Source of the DNA: Musa acuminata AAA Group
Taxonomy: Eukaryota; Streptophyta; Magnoliopsida; Zingiberales; Musaceae
Reading direction: 5' to 3'
Length of the DNA stretch: 64,000 nucleotides
NCBI RefSeq assembly: GCF_036884655.1
Contig: NC_088335.1
Span: 45,884,501-45,948,500, forward strand
Shown: positions 37,770 through 49,850 of the stretch, piece after piece
Position numbering within the stretch: the stretch's first letter is position 1
How the letters are laid out: the number at the start of each line of letters is the position of its first letter
Notes under the pieces: generated by a model
The model's input: the letters and a program-made list of their open reading frames with translations, nothing else
The model's database searches: none
Told to the model about the DNA's origin: nothing
Position numbers and translations under genes: made by a program

Positions 37770-39158
37770 TCAGTTAGAAACCATAACCCTCCTATTAGTT
37801 CCATGTCGAGTTGTTTCTCTTTGTTCCATGGTAGAAGACTGACTAACATGTTCATCATCGCTCTCATCCTCAGTGTCAACACCTGAAGCTGCTGACAACT
37901 CTTCCTCCTCCTCTTCATCTTCATCTTCATCATCCTCTTCCTCGCCTTCTTCGTCTTCAGCTGTGATGCCATTATCAATAGAGCCATGGGCAGCACCAAT
38001 TCTGGACTTGCTATGCTTTTTCTTAGCATCTGTCTCTTTCCCCTTGTGCATGAGATGGATATATTGATACCTCAACCCCATCAGTGGGTGCTTACCCACC
38101 AAAAGATCTCTCCTATATGCCTCTCGGAGCACCACCGTTTGTGTCTTCAGCTTATTGGACACGTAAAAGATGCCCGGGTGATGCGTGATCACCTTCCTAA
38201 AGCCCGGTGACAGTCCGAGATGCTCTCCGAGCAGAACCAGGTTCTCCTTCTCCGTCTTCTTTGGCACGAAAAGGTGTAGCACCTCATGCAGCTTTGCCAC
38301 CATCCACTTCTCTGCAAGATCGCTCTTTGGCACGAGATGAGATGCGTCCTCGTAGGGGGAGATGTAGGGCAGCTTCTGCCACTCATCCAACCACTTTCTC
38401 ACCTTCTTCTCCAGGTCGAAACCCCGAGAGAAGTGAAGGGGGAAAGCGAGCGACATCCCCTTCTTGTACCCGCCGGTCTTCATGGCGTACCGCTCCATAG
38501 CGGAGACGGCGAGGTCCTTCCGGTACAAGACGAGCTCGAGGTCGAGTGCGCCGCCGATGCCGGTGGTGGAGGGGACGATCTGGAAGTAGTCGGGGTAGTC
38601 GGGGAGGAGGGAGCGGGCGTAATCGCGGGGGAGGCCGAGGTCCCAGCGGAGGCGGTCAACGAGGCAGAGGGGCAGACGACGGCGAGGAGCGAGCATGAGG
38701 AGGCGGAGGAGGCGGTCGGCGGCGTCAGGGCGGGCGGCCTCGAAAGCGCGCCGCTCGTCGTCGTGCAGGCTGAGGAGCGCCGGGGTGGGGCGGATGACGG
38801 GGCGGGGGGGAGCGCCGGCGGCGGGAGGGGGAAGCTCCTCGATGAAGGCGGAGGGGAAGAGGCGGATGAAGCGGATGGGGCGGAAGGGGAGGCGGAGGTC
38901 AGCAGCGCGGGAGGCGATGAAGGCGAGGGGGAAAGAAGGGCCGGAAGGGGAGGAAGAGGCAGCGGAGGAAGGGAAGAGGAGGAGGTCCTTGAGGGCATGG
39001 AAGGGCTGGAGGTGCTTCTCCTTCTCGACGGCGTGGTCGAGAGCGCGGTCGCGGATCCACTTCACCCGGGCGTCGACGAAGGCGCGCCGCGGCTGGGAGA
39101 TGGGTGGCCGGCGGTGAAGGCGGTGAAGGAGGCGGCAGAGGGGCGGCGGCTGCGGCAT
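37770..39158 (-). CDS. PORR-domain organelle RNA-binding protein (WTF1/RPD1 family)
   Basis: An uninterrupted 462-codon frame. The N-terminus is Arg/Pro-rich with few acidic residues (MPQPPPLCRLLHRLHRRPP), as in a mitochondrial or plastid transit peptide. The PORR (plant organelle RNA recognition) domain follows, recognisable from VKWIRDRALDHAVEKEKHL, the RLLRLLMLAPRRRLPL stretch, DYPDYFQIV, GFDLEKKVRKWLDEWQKLPYISPY, and HHPGIFYVSNKLKTQTVVLREAY. Family members promote splicing of group II introns in chloroplasts or mitochondria. The C-terminal tail holds a long Asp/Glu run (about residues 405-425), which varies within the family. The lack of introns is typical. The coding strand is very GC-rich at its 5' end. 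Two site II promoter elements lie upstream. The target organelle and intron cannot be told from sequence. Confidence 0.92.
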   Translation of the reverse strand: MPQPPPLCRLLHRLHRRPPISQPRRAFVDARVKWIRDRALDHAVEKEKHLQPFHALKDLLLFPSSAASSSPSGPSFPLAFIASRAADLRLPFRPIRFIRLFPSAFIEELPPPAAGAPPRPVIRPTPALLSLHDDERRAFEAARPDAADRLLRLLMLAPRRRLPLCLVDRLRWDLGLPRDYARSLLPDYPDYFQIVPSTTGIGGALDLELVLYRKDLAVSAMERYAMKTGGYKKGMSLAFPLHFSRGFDLEKKVRKWLDEWQKLPYISPYEDASHLVPKSDLAEKWMVAKLHEVLHLFVPKKTEKENLVLLGEHLGLSPGFRKVITHHPGIFYVSNKLKTQTVVLREAYRRDLLVGKHPLMGLRYQYIHLMHKGKETDAKKKHSKSRIGAAHGSIDNGITAEDEEGEEEDDEDEDEEEEEELSAASGVDTEDESDDEHVSQSSTMEQRETTRHGTNRRVMVSN

Positions 39159-39275
39159 GGTTGGCGGCGGAATGGTTCGACCCCTCCTTGGTTTCGACCT
39201 GATGGAAGCAAGGCCGTGGCCGCCGACGCTACCGGTCCGGGTTTTAGAAGGGTTTTAGTTGGACCGAAACGTGAA

Positions 39276-39291
39276 TGGGCCAAGAAGCCCA
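39276..39291 (-). promoter_or_regulatory. Paired site II elements upstream of the PORR gene
   Basis: TGGGCC (39276-39281) and AGCCCA (39286-39291, TGGGCT on the other strand) lie about 120-135 bases upstream of the PORR ATG. Site II motifs (TGGGCY), bound by TCP factors, are enriched in plant nuclear genes for organelle and ribosomal proteins, which fits the gene. Confidence 0.5.
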
Positions 39292-39439
39292 TGAACCAAA
39301 AAGTCCTCGATATTAATACCTAACACAATATTTTAATTACTTAAAACAATATTTGAAAATTGTAATAATTATTTATTTTATTGTACAACGGAGACGTTTC
39401 AATTTAAATTAATATTAATATTTTTAAAAGCTCAATAAT

Positions 39440-39690
39440 AACTATTCTGATCCCCTCCGAGGACTTTCCCGACGGGCTACCCGTATGCCCCTCCGACCTT
39501 CTCGTCTTCAAACCCTGCGTCGCTGCTGCGGCCGTGTCGGCTGCAGATCGCGTTGGAAGCTACATGGTTGTCGGAGGATCGTGGTGAGGTAGGGCTTGCC
39601 GCTCGCTGCCGCGTCGGCGACGCCCCGAGTATCAACCTGACGACTTCGTTGGTGGCGGAAGGTACTGCCCGATTGCCCCACTGATGTATC
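39440..39690. other. GC-rich island 280-530 bp upstream of the PORR gene
   Basis: A GC-rich stretch stands out in AT-rich flanks, about 300 bp from the PORR start and on the far side of its promoter. It resembles the first exon or leader of a divergent plus-strand transcript. No recognisable protein is encoded on either strand, so a gene is not called. Confidence 0.35.
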
Positions 39691-40090
39691 AATTACAAGG
39701 TTTGAAGATAGAGAAGTTGCTCGTTCTGATCCACTTCTAAGGATTTATCCTTAATTTCTTTTGCTTTGATACAAAGACTTCTAAGTTACTCGCACTTATA
39801 CGTTAGTTAGATCATCTGAATTGGGAAAGTTGCTGTCTGTATTTAATCATGAATGTGCCTTCATCAAATTTTAGTTGCCCCTTTTCTTTACATAGAACTT
39901 CCTTTGGTGAAAAATTAGGTAACGATTGACGGAAAGATGGACGCAAATCTAAATCAATTGCCATGAAGTATTACTATAGTACCAAGGCGAATGGTCGGAT
40001 TATGATGTGGTAGGATGAAAGTAGATGAGATTCACAATGCTTTTCTGTTAGATATATACACAGTAGGTTCTAAGATTCTGCTTTAATTTA

Positions 40091-41310
40091 TGTAGGTGGA
40101 AATGTCGAATGGAATTATGGTTTAGAACCACGAGGTGGCAAGGTGAATGGGGCTAAATGGAGTCATTGGGAAAACTGTTAACACTAAGCTTAGGAATGTA
40201 AAAATTTTGTGATTTTTCTATGAAAATATTGTTTCTTACATCCTCGCTAGGAATAGTAAATCTAGAAACTTTTGCTTTCTTTAGAAATATTTTAAGACTA
40301 TGATGGAGTTTATCTCAGTGGAGGCAGGAGTTAAAAGGAATCTAAAGCTAGTGAGATAAGCACTTCTGAAAACTAAAAATGAACCATTAGTGATGAAGTC
40401 ACGTGATATGCATTATATGATAGACAACTGAATGTTATTTTTGAATACAAGCTTTTTCCCTGAAACATTATGGTATAGCAGCATGTTGGTAGAATGTTAG
40501 CTTGGGCTATGTCGTAGCCAATGAGGGTTTAGAACCACAAGGTGATATGGTAAATGAGATTGAGTCGTTGGGAGTATTATTAACACTAAGCTTTAGAATG
40601 TAATTAACCAATTAAGTGCTGTGATTTTCCTATGAAAGTATTACTTCTTACATCTGCTGTACGAATTATAAGTCAAGGATCTTTTTCTTTCTTCAGAAAT
40701 ATTTTAAGATATGATGGAGTTTGTCTTAGTTCAGGCAGGAGTTTAACGAAATCTAAGCTACGAGATATGCATTATATGTTGTATATCTGCATGTAGGTGG
40801 AAATGTTAGCTGGGGCAATGTCATAGTGAATGAGGATTTTCAACTACAAGGTGGTATGGTGAATGGGATTAGATGGAGTCGTTGGCAATCTCATTAATAC
40901 AAAGTTTAAGAATGTAATTAACCAATTAAATGTTGTGATTTTTCTATGAAGATACTATTTCTTACAACTAATCTAGGAATATTAATCTAGGATCTTTTGC
41001 TTTCTTCAGAAATATTCTAAGATTATGATGGAGTTAATCTTAATAGAGGCAGGAGTTCAACAAAATCTAAGGTGGTGAGATAAGCACATGTACAAGCTGC
41101 AATGCTTTAAATTGGGCCATTAATGATGCAGCTACGACATATGTACTATATGTTAGTCAACTGAATCTCATTTTTTATTCTGAGCTTGCTCCTAGAAGCA
41201 TTGTGGTATATCTGCATACACAGAGCTTGTTAGACAGCTAAATGTCATTTTTCAATGAGAGCTTGTATCTAGAAGCATTGTGGTATATCTGCATATAACT
41301 AATCAAGAGA
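40091..41310. repeat. Three diverged tandem repeats of about 0.3-0.4 kb
   Basis: Copies begin near 40093, 40484 and 40793 with 'ggtggaaatgt'-like sequence. They continue through shared phrases such as 'taacactaagctt...aatgtaa', 'tgtgatttttctatgaa' and 'agaaatattttaag...tgatggagtt'. Copy two is shorter than the others. A partial fourth segment repeats 'gcattgtggtatatctgcata' at about 41199 and 41275. Non-coding. Confidence 0.75.
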
Positions 41311-41445
41311 AAGTTACATGATGGAGGATCACCTAAATTCTGGACCTACTATTCCTTTAATACAGTAGTCTCATGAAGCTGCAATTCTTGTGCTTCTCAG
41401 GTGGTTCAGATAAAATTTCAAAGATTCAGTTGAAAGTGTAACTGT

Positions 41446-41543
41446 ATGTGAGCAGACCATGAGAATCTATTTCTTTTAAGTCTCACATGGCAATTCTCTA
41501 CAGACAACTGAACAGTTGCTGATTTTTTCCTAATAAGTTGATG

Positions 41544-41601
<58 letters not shown>

Positions 41602-41705
41602 CTCTACATGTGAGCCGACCATGAGAATCTATTTCTTTTAAGTCTCACATGGCGATTCTCTACAGACAACTGAACAGTTGCTGATTTTTTCCTAATAAGT
41701 TGATG

Positions 41706-41757
<52 letters not shown>

Positions 41758-41762
41758 TTATC
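41446..41762. repeat. 162-bp tandem duplication ending in CT/TATC microsatellites
   Basis: 41446-41607 is repeated at 41608-41762. Both copies run from 'atgtgagc.gaccatgagaat' to a CT run followed by a TATC run (41547-41603 and 41708-41760). Apart from microsatellite length the copies differ at very few bases. Confidence 0.88.
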
Positions 41763-44118
41763 TTTTGCTTGCTATCTTAACAGTTACCATATGCATACCT
41801 GATATCTAAATAGAAAATAGCTAGTTGTCAGTTGGTAATTAGCTTTTGTAGCTTCAATTTTGATTGCTTGAACAGCAGCTGCAATCAATGATTTCTTCTA
41901 TCTTTCCTTTTCCTATGAAAAACTTACAAGAGTATGCATGAGTTGCTATGTAGAACTGGCACCTGTAGCAAGGTAAAAGATTTTAGATCATTTATGTCTT
42001 GGTAATAGCACATGGTGTACAGCATCTTCTTTCGATTTAACCAAACGAATAAACTTATTTAGTGAGATTGCTACTTGATATGTGCATTTTGTGTGTTTTC
42101 TGAAACTATGACCAGACTCACTAGGATTTGCTGGTTGTCCAATAAATTGGTACTTACGAAGCATTGAATCCTACATTGTCTTAAGGTTATATACTTTTGC
42201 CTCTGGTGGAAACTTGATGTGGAATGCTACACTCCAGAGTCATCTTGCAGTGACCGTGGGCCTTTTGCTTCACCAAATTGGTATTGGAGGGAAATTGTCC
42301 ATCATGGCTTTTCTTTGTCAATATTCATTATCTTTTCTTTTCCTGGTCTCTATAATTTGGATCATGGAGTTCAAAAAAGAAATTTATTTAATTCCATGCA
42401 AACTCAGATTAAAAACTTACTGTTGATTCTGAAAGACCAATGGCTATGTTGGAAACTCACTTCTCTTCATAAATCCAATGTTCTCTTCTAGATCTGTCGT
42501 TTACCGGGACATCTTTCTTTCTAAATTGAAAAATACCCTATCCCTTTCACAAAACCTCTAGTCAATCTTCTACTCATGAAAGCCTTAAATTGTTAGGTAC
42601 TCTTTGAAATAAAATAATTTGTTAGCCAAAAGGATCAAAGAGTTTGGAAAGACATGGTTCAAGACAATAAAAACTTGTGGCTGATACAAGATTAAGATGA
42701 TCTTAACAGGGGAAACCCAAAAAACTTTATGTCAGCTGTGTGGTTTGAGAAGCAAAATTTGAAGGTCAAATAGATGAAGATCCCACACTAGTTGGTTTGG
42801 TTGCATAAACGTGAAAACATTTACACCTAATTTATCAAGTGCTGATATCTCATGAGCTTTTCTTTTGGAAATTTGGAAGTCACAATTTTTTGTTTGTTTC
42901 TCAGGGATCTATTAGATAGAAGACCTGAAGATAATACTGCATCTATTAGACTAGATGTTACTGTCGTTTATAGGATAGTCCTTACATAAGTTTAAATGTT
43001 TATCGGTTGGTACTGTATACCCTTTTATTGCTTGAACAGTATGCTGCAGTAACTTAGTTCAAAAGCTTGTTATGAGAACAGATGGGCAATTGGTTTTGTG
43101 ATATTTTGATTCCGTTGAATAGTCCAAAACCAAGGACTCTTGACTAGTTCTCTGAGATACATGTCATATGACTTGTTATCCATGTCATGTGCAAGTGTGA
43201 ATAGCATTCGGCACTCTTCATGAACATGTCTATGTTATGTGCACAGATGACTTTTTGTCCAATCAGTTCTAGTGTTAATTGCAGCTCCTTTTGTTATTCC
43301 TAATCTTTGTTGGTTGAGTACTGTCGTTATGACTTGCAGGGTGTTTCCATGACTTTAATATACATCTGTTTGAGCCATGTATGTATTCAAAAATTAAGCA
43401 TTGTCCTTGCACACGTTGCAATTCCGCAGACCAAGTAGCAGTGAAAATTGGCTCATAGTTTGTTTATATGGCTCCTGTCTGTAGCATTATCCTTTTGTTT
43501 GTAGCCAATAACCTTGCACTATAACTTCAAAAAATTCATGTGTATCTCACAAAGAACATAGGCACAGTCCTGTTGTTGTCAGCCAGGCTTTAGTGGCCTT
43601 ATCTTTGTGGTCTACACTTGCCAGCCTGTTCATATCTTGGCAATTTCTTGATGGTCTGGATAAATCTTGTTAACTGTACTGACCCATGTTGTTTCCACTG
43701 AACAAAATTTGGAACTCTAAAGCAACTGTTTTCGGAATATCTCCTTGAATTTGCATGAGGAATTAATCTGTTTGCTAGCATATTTTGGCAAATAGTTAGC
43801 ACATAATTCTGCTTATTTGATCATAATGGTAGCCCTTGTGTATAAGTAGCCAAGTTGAACACAGCACTGATATCTGACGTTTTTTCAGCACCAGTGTGGA
43901 TGTCATTATACATACAATCATATTGAGGTTGGAAGACAGTATAGTGATCTCATACTTGTTAAAAGGTTTTAGATCTTTATTCATGATTTGAGCCTAAACT
44001 AGCATTTGATATGAAGTTAAATGCTCAAAATAAATCTTAATATTGGTGAACTTTTGAAACTGCTTTTTTTTTTCTTCGTCGTAGAGAATTTTTTAGAAAT
44101 TAATTTAGATATATTTTA
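41763..44118. other. Non-coding intergenic DNA
   Basis: I see no supported gene, repeat border or RNA in this stretch. Short open frames are present on both strands but none has a recognisable protein or coding texture. Confidence 0.5.
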
Positions 44119-44674
44119 GAAAATACTCATATTTTAGGTATTTTTTCAATCATTACCCCCATTTTACTTTTTCTCAAACAGTATCTCTAATTTTGTCTTT
44201 AAAATTTGTTTCCTCTATTACAATATTTTGATTGTTACAGTATTTTTGTTATGGTTAATAAAAACACTGCAAAGTTTACTTGAAAACATTGTAAATGATC
44301 TAAATAAATTTCTAACCTCAATCAAACGAATTATAAACCTAAAAATATGATATTATAATGGTTTATGAATAATGACAACTAAAGATATACCATATGATGT
44401 TTCTCATAATGGTTTTTTAATAACATTTATAATATTTTCAGTATATTAATAAAATATTATAAATATTATTGAAGAATACTATAAACGAATCAAATAAAAA
44501 CACTATGAGAGTTGAAAACTAATTAAAAAATAGACTGAAAATTTTAGGAGGAAATTTTTTGAGAGATATTTTGGATTTTTTTAAATTAAAAAAATTATTT
44601 AAAAATATCTAAAATATTTTTAAAAAAAATTAAAGAGGAGATATTTTTAAAAAAATTCAAAATATGAGTATTTC
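44119..44674. mobile_element. Foldback/MITE-like element
   Basis: The left arm GAAAATACTCATATTTT (44119-44135) and the right arm AAAATATGAGTATTTC (44659-44674) are inverted repeats with one base inserted. The interior is very AT-rich, without coding capacity, and partly self-complementary near both ends. No clear target duplication was identified. Confidence 0.55.
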
Positions 44675-45045
44675 ATGAAGGAATCGTCCTTCCATAAAAA
44701 ATAAAAAATCTTACAAGATTTAGTTTATGTTGTTTGTTGTTTGTGTGATTGTTGTTGCATGGATTTCCCCATGGATGCCAGTAAAGGTCAATGTCTGTGT
44801 GGGTGGCATGTCTGATAGTAGCAGTTCGTATGCACATATCCAGCATACAGTGTCCCATCAAAGACAATACCATAACTGCAGAGCCGTACGTCACAATAAT
44901 TCATGCAGGACCATTTGCCATCGAGGAGCATTAAGAACGAAATGTGCGGGTACGGTCTCTTGCATTCTTGCTGCGTTGCTGACAGAGCTTTTCTGTTTTG
45001 TTATGGTCCATAGAATAAAGTTACCTCTTTTTTCTTTTTTTATCT

Positions 45046-45655
45046 TGGACAACTTATGGGTTCAATCCATTATCTCCCAAGGACTGCATTCACAGAAGTG
45101 TTTCCGAGTTCCATTTTTTACAGCACTACTCAGCTGGATTCAAGATTATCACTCCCTAATTCTTGCTTGCTCTAATATTAATATCTGTAGATCAAGTTAC
45201 TCTTTCTAGATGTTGGACAACTTGAAGGTGCAATCTTTCATCTCCTGATGTTGCATTCGCAGATGGGTTTCCAGGTTCCAATTTTGTTACAGCCTTACTC
45301 AGGTGGATTCAACATTATCACTCCCCAATTCTTGTTTGTTCTAATATTAATATCTGTAGATCAAGTTACTCATGTTGGATCTTGGACAACTTGAAGGTGC
45401 AATCTTTCATCTCCAGATGGGTTTCCAGGTTCCAATTTTGTTACAGCCTTACTCAGGTGGATTCAACATTATCACTCCCCAATTCTTGTTTGTTCTAATA
45501 TTAATATCTGTAGATCGAGTTACTCATGTTGGATATTGGACAACTTGAAGGTGCAATCTTTCATCTCCAGATGGGTTTCCAGGTTCCATTTTGTTACAGC
45601 CTTCCTCGGCTGGATTCAACATTATCACTCCCCAGTTCTTGTTTGCCCTGTTGTT
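45046..45655. repeat. Four tandem copies of a 154-169 bp unit
   Basis: The phrase TTGGACAACTT recurs at about 45045, 45213, 45382 and 45536. Units contain 'cagatgggtttccaggttcc' and 'attatcactcccca' blocks. The first copy is most diverged, and the third lacks a 15-bp block present in the second. The array ends about 640 bp upstream of the zinc-finger gene. Confidence 0.88.
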
Positions 45656-46292
45656 AGCTGAGAATGTCGAATCAAAAGGTAGGGTTCTTGATGTGCTAAT
45701 TCTTGTGCAAGGATGTTGTTTGTGGCATTAGTTGGACATGTACAGTAATCTAGGGTGTATTTTGTGTTAGTAGGCTGCACTTGAAGGTGGTGGGCAGCAG
45801 CTGTGTCAGTGTTCTTTGCAAGTTGGAAAGGGCAATATGGGGCAGTTCTGTCTGTGTCTTCCACACCCTTCTTTTCGTGGTCTCAGTTGCTTGGCAGTTT
45901 GCCCCACGCATCCAACCCAAGGAAAGCTATCCCAAGCAAGGCCTGACCACAGAACCCCTCTACAAAAAGGTATATTCCTTGCCTTGGATTCACCTTTCTC
46001 ATTAGTATTAATTTCAATGATGGGGAAGCAACTCATGTGTGGGTTTGTTGTTGTGTCCCCTGTTCCAACCTATTTTTGGTGCTGTACTCACCTGCGGATT
46101 TGCTTCTCTCTGCCAATGATGGAGTCCTTCCACCTCTAAGATCTGTTGACTTTGATGTTGCAGACACTTCTCTACATTATATGACATTTTTGGGAAGGTA
46201 GAGACTTGCTTCTTCTGTTCACTCTTTTCATGGTATATGACCTGCTAATTCCCCCACCGAAGTCTTCTGCTAGTCCAGTTGCAGAGAGTGTG
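45656..46292 (+). promoter_or_regulatory. Upstream region of the C2H2 gene
   Basis: DNA between the tandem array and the zinc-finger start codon. A weak TATA-like ATTATATGAC lies near 46177-46186. No coding region is supported. An in-frame ATG at 46230 could extend the protein by 21 residues. Confidence 0.35.
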
Positions 46293-46859
46293 ATGGAATC
46301 TCCTCCTCCTCCTCCTCAAGAGACACAACAGCCGCCGCCCCTTGATCTGTCGCTCGCCTTGGCCCCTTCCTCGCCTTCCTCCGATCAGGAGACCAAGTAC
46401 GTGAAGCTCTTCCCCTGCCTCTTCTGCAACAAGAAGTTCCTCAAGTCCCAGGCGCTCGGCGGCCACCAGAACGCCCACAAGAAGGAGAGGAGCGTCGGGT
46501 GCAGCTCCTACCTTTACCTCGCGCCCACCGCCGTCGCCCCCACCGCCGTCCCTCCGCCGCCGCTTCCCATCGCGTCCCACGCGTGCAGGTACCTTCCTCT
46601 CACCGACTACTCCTTCGGCAGCCACTCGGACGGCTTCAGCCCCGCCCGCAGGGGCCCCCGGTTCGCGGCCGACCACCCGCTGCTGGCGACGGTGAGTAGC
46701 GGCAGGGCAATGTGCGCCGCGGGGGACCTCTCCGCGAGCGGTGACGAGACCATCGACCTGCTCAACTGGCGGAGAGGGTCCCACCCTACGCAGGAGCTCC
46801 CAGCCGTCCCTGCCGACGGCGACGGCCCGGCCGAGCTCGACCTGTCGTTGAGGCTCTAG
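46293..46859 (+). CDS. Single C2H2 (QALGGH) zinc-finger transcriptional repressor
   Basis: A single-exon frame of 188 aa from the ATG at 46293. One plant-type C2H2 finger is complete: C42-X2-C45-X12-H58-X3-H62, with the plant-specific QALGGH motif followed by [12 protein letters not shown] repression motifs occur at both ends, LDLSLAL (17-23) and LDLSLRL (182-188, the last residues). EAR motifs recruit TOPLESS-type corepressors, so this is likely a nuclear repressor of development or trichome/flower programmes, as in the ZFP/GIS/KNUCKLES group. The exact orthologue is not recognised. The middle is Pro/Ala-rich and of low complexity. The body is much more GC-rich than its flanks, typical of monocot intronless genes. 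An in-frame ATG at 46230 is an alternative start. Confidence 0.88.
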   Translation: MESPPPPPQETQQPPPLDLSLALAPSSPSSDQETKYVKLFPCLFCNKKFLKSQALGGHQNAHKKERSVGCSSYLYLAPTAVAPTAVPPPPLPIASHACRYLPLTDYSFGSHSDGFSPARRGPRFAADHPLLATVSSGRAMCAAGDLSASGDETIDLLNWRRGSHPTQELPAVPADGDGPAELDLSLRL

Positions 46860-48351
46860 TGTTTGCGTTGTTGCTACCTGTTATCAGTTCACTGCTCGTT
46901 TCGGTTGAGCTGCACCGGGGTTTGGCTGCGCCTCGACGGCTGAGCTATAGCTGGGGGGGGGCGTTGGCGGCGGGATGGTGTTGGAGTGGGAAGAAGACAC
47001 GGCCATGTGATGTGGGTGGGCATCGTGTCATATGGTGGTGGGGCAACGGATGCGTGCATTGTGGATACTGTTGACATCATTGTCTCCCCTCGCTTGCTCT
47101 CTATCGTAGCTCATAGGCCAATCCTTTGGAGGTCCGTCCTTACATCAAGTGCTACTTAAACTTGTGATGATATCAAGGCTCTAAAGAGGTTCTCTTCATG
47201 CTTTGAATCTTTCGATCATGTATAATAAAAAACTGTTTTAAGTAGAGATGACATGATATTGGAAAGAGATGTCAAAGGCAATTCTAACCAGTGGAGAAGT
47301 TGTTCTCATGAACATACTTAAAATCTTAAGTGTGTTCTTGCTATTTAATTCGAATAAAAACAATTCGATCGTGACATCAAGACTCGAGAGATGAGTATGC
47401 GGCAATGTGGGTGGCAGGGATGATTGAGAGTGGTACGGTTAATTATTTGCTGGAGGAAGAAGACGACGACACTCCAGTGCTAAGAATGGTGCAGCGCTGT
47501 AGGCACTGTAAGAATGATATGTTTGTCAACGGTGACACAGTGACCTCTTAGTAACTTTCGGCATATAGGACTTTTATCCATCCTAGTAATAGATAAATAT
47601 CAATACCAAAACTATATGATGTTATATCAATACTTAATCGAACAGATAAATCAATACTGATTACATAGCACCAAGTATTAGCAACCAAATAATGGATTAA
47701 TCTCATATCAAGCTTCTTAATGTTGGCCTTTACCACAAAAGAAAAAAAAAATTTGTGTTCATGATTACTCTACACAAACTTTACAGGATTCATTTTCCTT
47801 TGATGCCTTACCTTTCATTATAGGACCTACTGTGTGACAGTATATTATAGACCATTTGTGGACACAAGAAACAATCTATCTCATCCTCAACCACAAGGAT
47901 ATCATTTCTACAAATAATATTTCAGCTTTGGTAATCAAGAAAGGTGGATGCTAATATCAGAACTAGAAATTCACACCACTATGGGTAGATATTGGATATC
48001 TAGAGAAATCCAACTTATATACTCTCATCCCTGTCATCCCTATGAGAGCCTCTTACATCTAGTCATATGCTGCTCATGATTGAGGAAGGAGAACTGCATG
48101 TTCTATTGATTTCTAGTCACAGGGGATTGGAGAAAGAAAGAGTGCTCATGGAATCAAGTGGATTGATAGGTGTGGATATCATAAAGAATTCTGACATACT
48201 GGCATCCCTATCAGGAGCCTCATCTATGAATTGTACATGTGTCTATAGAGAGAGAGAGAGAGAGGACAAATGAGCTTGTTGCTTGTTAGATGCGTGCAGC
48301 ATAATATCTATAGAGTAGCAATGGCTGTTTGAATGCTTTGAGACCAGTCCA
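46860..48351. other. 3' flank of the C2H2 gene and intergenic DNA
   Basis: This includes the zinc-finger 3' UTR, GC-rich until about 47060, then AT-richer DNA with a GA microsatellite at about 48247-48264. No further gene is supported. Confidence 0.5.
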
Positions 48352-48702
48352 TCATGCTGCTACAGACATCAACCCGTCCGCATTGGTTTTCCTCACAGCT
48401 TTGTTGCTGCGGCTCTCTATGGTCCCCATAGTAGTGAGATCTTGAGAGACACAAGTGACAAAGATGATGGCTTCTTCTTCGTCTTGTTGCATGCTCGCAG
48501 GGTTTAGAGAGAGGGGCAAGGTTTTGGATTGTGCGTGCAGTAAATAGTTCCCCAGCAGTAGTGGGGTGGGCATCTCAAAGCAGTCACACCACCACATCAC
48601 AGTCCGATGCTCGCACACAGAGAAGAACCTGAAGGCGTGGCTTCGGATAACCATGAAGCCGGCAAGAGGTTCGCATGTCGCGGTCACATCTGCATCTTGC
48701 AA
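48352..48702 (-). other. Orphan open frame of 116 codons, probably not a gene
   Basis: The minus strand is open for 116 residues in a region less AT-rich than its surroundings. I recognise no domain, signal or repeat in the translation, and there is no clear promoter. It could be a lineage-specific gene or transcript, or a chance frame. Confidence 0.15.
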
Positions 48703-49149
48703 TGCTTCTGCATTTTTTGGCCTGTCATTGTAGCTCTGTGGACAAAGTCACATAAGAACAGCCGCATTGGATGCAAGACACCGGCACAAGATGTGGGCAG
48801 TGATTAAAGAGAAAGAAAAGTTGCAGTGGGATGGACGGTTTGGGAGCACCCTCCAGTATTTTCGACAATGAAAGGTTGGTTCTTTGCGATTTGGACGATT
48901 GAGATTTGAACCGTAGTAATAGTGAAAAAGTAAAACATGTATCACATCATGTTTTTTTTCTTTGTTTTGGCACAATCGATAGAGAATATAGGCATTCTAC
49001 TTGCTAAGGATAAGACTGAGTGCTTTAGCACTTTCTTTTTCTTTACTAAAAGGATTGCTAACGATAAGATCGTAGGCATAAACAATCGTAATATATTATT
49101 GTTATATAAAAAAATCTTAATATTAGAAACTAAAATTAAATAATAATAT

Positions 49150-49803
49150 ATCAAATATATGATGTGTACCTTCGATATCATTCATAAAACCTTTATCTTA
49201 CCATCGTCGAATTCGAAAACTACAACAATATTGATATGCAAAAAAAACTAAACTCGTCTACTCCTCTCTTCCTATCATTTATAAGACGATTATAAGTAAT
49301 TGATTAAGGACAAAAAGAATATGAAAGAAGAATTATAATCTCTCAAAGGGAGTTCCTCCCATCAAGGTCATCTTTTGATTAATCCTATTATAATTTGATT
49401 TCTATAATCGTAATCAAAATCCAATGATATCTATAATATATCTTACTTAATTAGATATGATCATATAATCTAATATTCTCCCATTTGACCCATTAATTGG
49501 TAAGATATAAAAATTTTAAAATTAAAATAATAAAATTTAAATTTATTTAAAAATAATTTTACTTAATTGAATTATGAAACTTAAAAAAAATATTTTATGC
49601 ATAAGTATGAATTTTATAAAATAGGCTAATAAATCTAATAAATATAATACTATATTAAGTCTAACTATCAAGTTATAGTGGTTGTATGTCATCAATATTA
49701 TATTTAATTTTATATACCATAACAATGTTGGCCCTTCCTGATGTAATCCAAAATTACTCTTATAATTTATCTTATCAAGATAATCCTATTAGTACATTCA
49801 ACC

Positions 49804-49850
<47 letters not shown>

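Noticed and set aside
38286..39323. Long plus-strand open frame (345 codons) opposite the PORR gene
   Set aside because: It is the antisense shadow of a GC-rich coding region. Its translation is low complexity (Gly/Glu/Ala/Arg) without any domain, while the minus strand encodes a clear PORR protein.
46245..46784. Minus-strand open frame over the C2H2 gene
   Set aside because: The translation is Gly/Arg/Val-rich low complexity, a by-product of high GC content. The plus strand has a complete zinc finger and two EAR motifs.
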